Shown here: one piece after another, positions 6,183 through 6,267 of the stretch
How the letters are laid out: every line of letters starts with the position of its first letter
Position numbering within the stretch: the first letter of the stretch is position 1
NCBI GenBank assembly: GCA_900555195.1
Contig: USKC01000189.1
Span: forward strand, 1 to 6,267
Direction: 5' to 3'
DNA length: 6,267 nt
Source of the DNA: an uncultured Lachnospiraceae bacterium
GTDB taxonomy: Bacteria; Bacillota; Clostridia; Lachnospirales; Lachnospiraceae
Program-made: the position numbers and the translations under genes
Notes under the pieces: generated by a model
The model's input: only the letters and a program-made list of their open reading frames with translations
The model's database searches: none
Told to the model about the DNA's origin: nothing

Positions 6183-6187
6183 TATTT

Positions 6188-6267
6188 CATGTCCTCCGGA
6201 CATGCCCCCCTCCGGGGAAGATGGCCACTCCGCTTCGCTCCGGGCCGGTATAATGTCTGGCGACATT
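6188..6267. promoter_or_regulatory. Two ATGTC-N4/5-GACAT dyads upstream of the activation-like gene
   Basis: CATGTCC-TCC-GGACATG (6188-6204) is a perfect 7-bp inverted repeat. AATGTC-TGGC-GACATT (6252-6267) is a perfect 6-bp inverted repeat reaching the window edge, so its arms may be longer. Both share the core ATGTC...GACAT and their centres are about 64 bp apart. A TATAAT reads rightward at 6249-6254, without a convincing -35. The pair could be a repressor operator, but the first dyad also contains the GGAGG ribosome binding site, and the whole stretch is open in the gene's frame, so it could instead be coding or the end of an upstream gene. Confidence 0.3.

Noticed and set aside
6205..6248. 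Possible cobalamin riboswitch fragment (GGGGAAG...GGCCACT on the plus strand)
   Set aside because: It is on the wrong strand for the corrinoid genes here, the conserved B12-box and full core are not seen, and the stretch is too short to hold the aptamer.

Overview
The window looks like chromosomal DNA from a moderately GC-rich anaerobic Bacillota (Clostridia, probably Lachnospiraceae-like). The grounds are strong AGGAGG-type ribosome binding sites, the AraC-with-oxidoreductase layout common in gut Clostridia, a surface GH20 hexosaminidase with an F5/8 type C domain, and a stand-alone methionine-synthase-activation-like protein. This placement is inferred from gene style, not from a database match.

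Left part (1-2503): two oxidoreductase genes run leftward as a likely operon, a zinc-dependent MDR dehydrogenase followed 45 bp later by an aldo/keto reductase cut by the window edge. A cupin-AraC regulator is transcribed divergently from a 398-bp control region. That region holds a good sigma70-type promoter for the regulator, a perfect TATAAT with a poor -35 for the dehydrogenase, and a 42-bp-spaced direct repeat next to both -35 boxes. The simplest reading is a regulator that senses a sugar- or polyol-like compound and switches on its reduction or oxidation. The substrate cannot be told from sequence.

Right part (2467-6267): three leftward genes with gaps of 48 and 56 bp, in transcription order: a protein resembling the reactivation domain of B12-dependent methionine synthase, a CobO/BtuR-type corrinoid adenosyltransferase, and a large membrane-anchored GH20 beta-N-acetylhexosaminidase. 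The first two form a corrinoid pair. The hexosaminidase has no evident biochemical link to them and may simply share the transcript. It converges on the araC-type gene, and the two coding regions overlap by 37 bp at their 3' ends.

Most unusual points: the activation-like protein lacks the RxxxGY AdoMet signature expected of its family yet keeps a C-terminal four-cysteine cluster; a 22-bp tandem duplication crosses its stop codon and appears to have shortened it; and two similar dyads (ATGTC-N4/5-GACAT) lie just upstream of it. No rRNA, tRNA, CRISPR array, insertion sequence or phage gene was seen.
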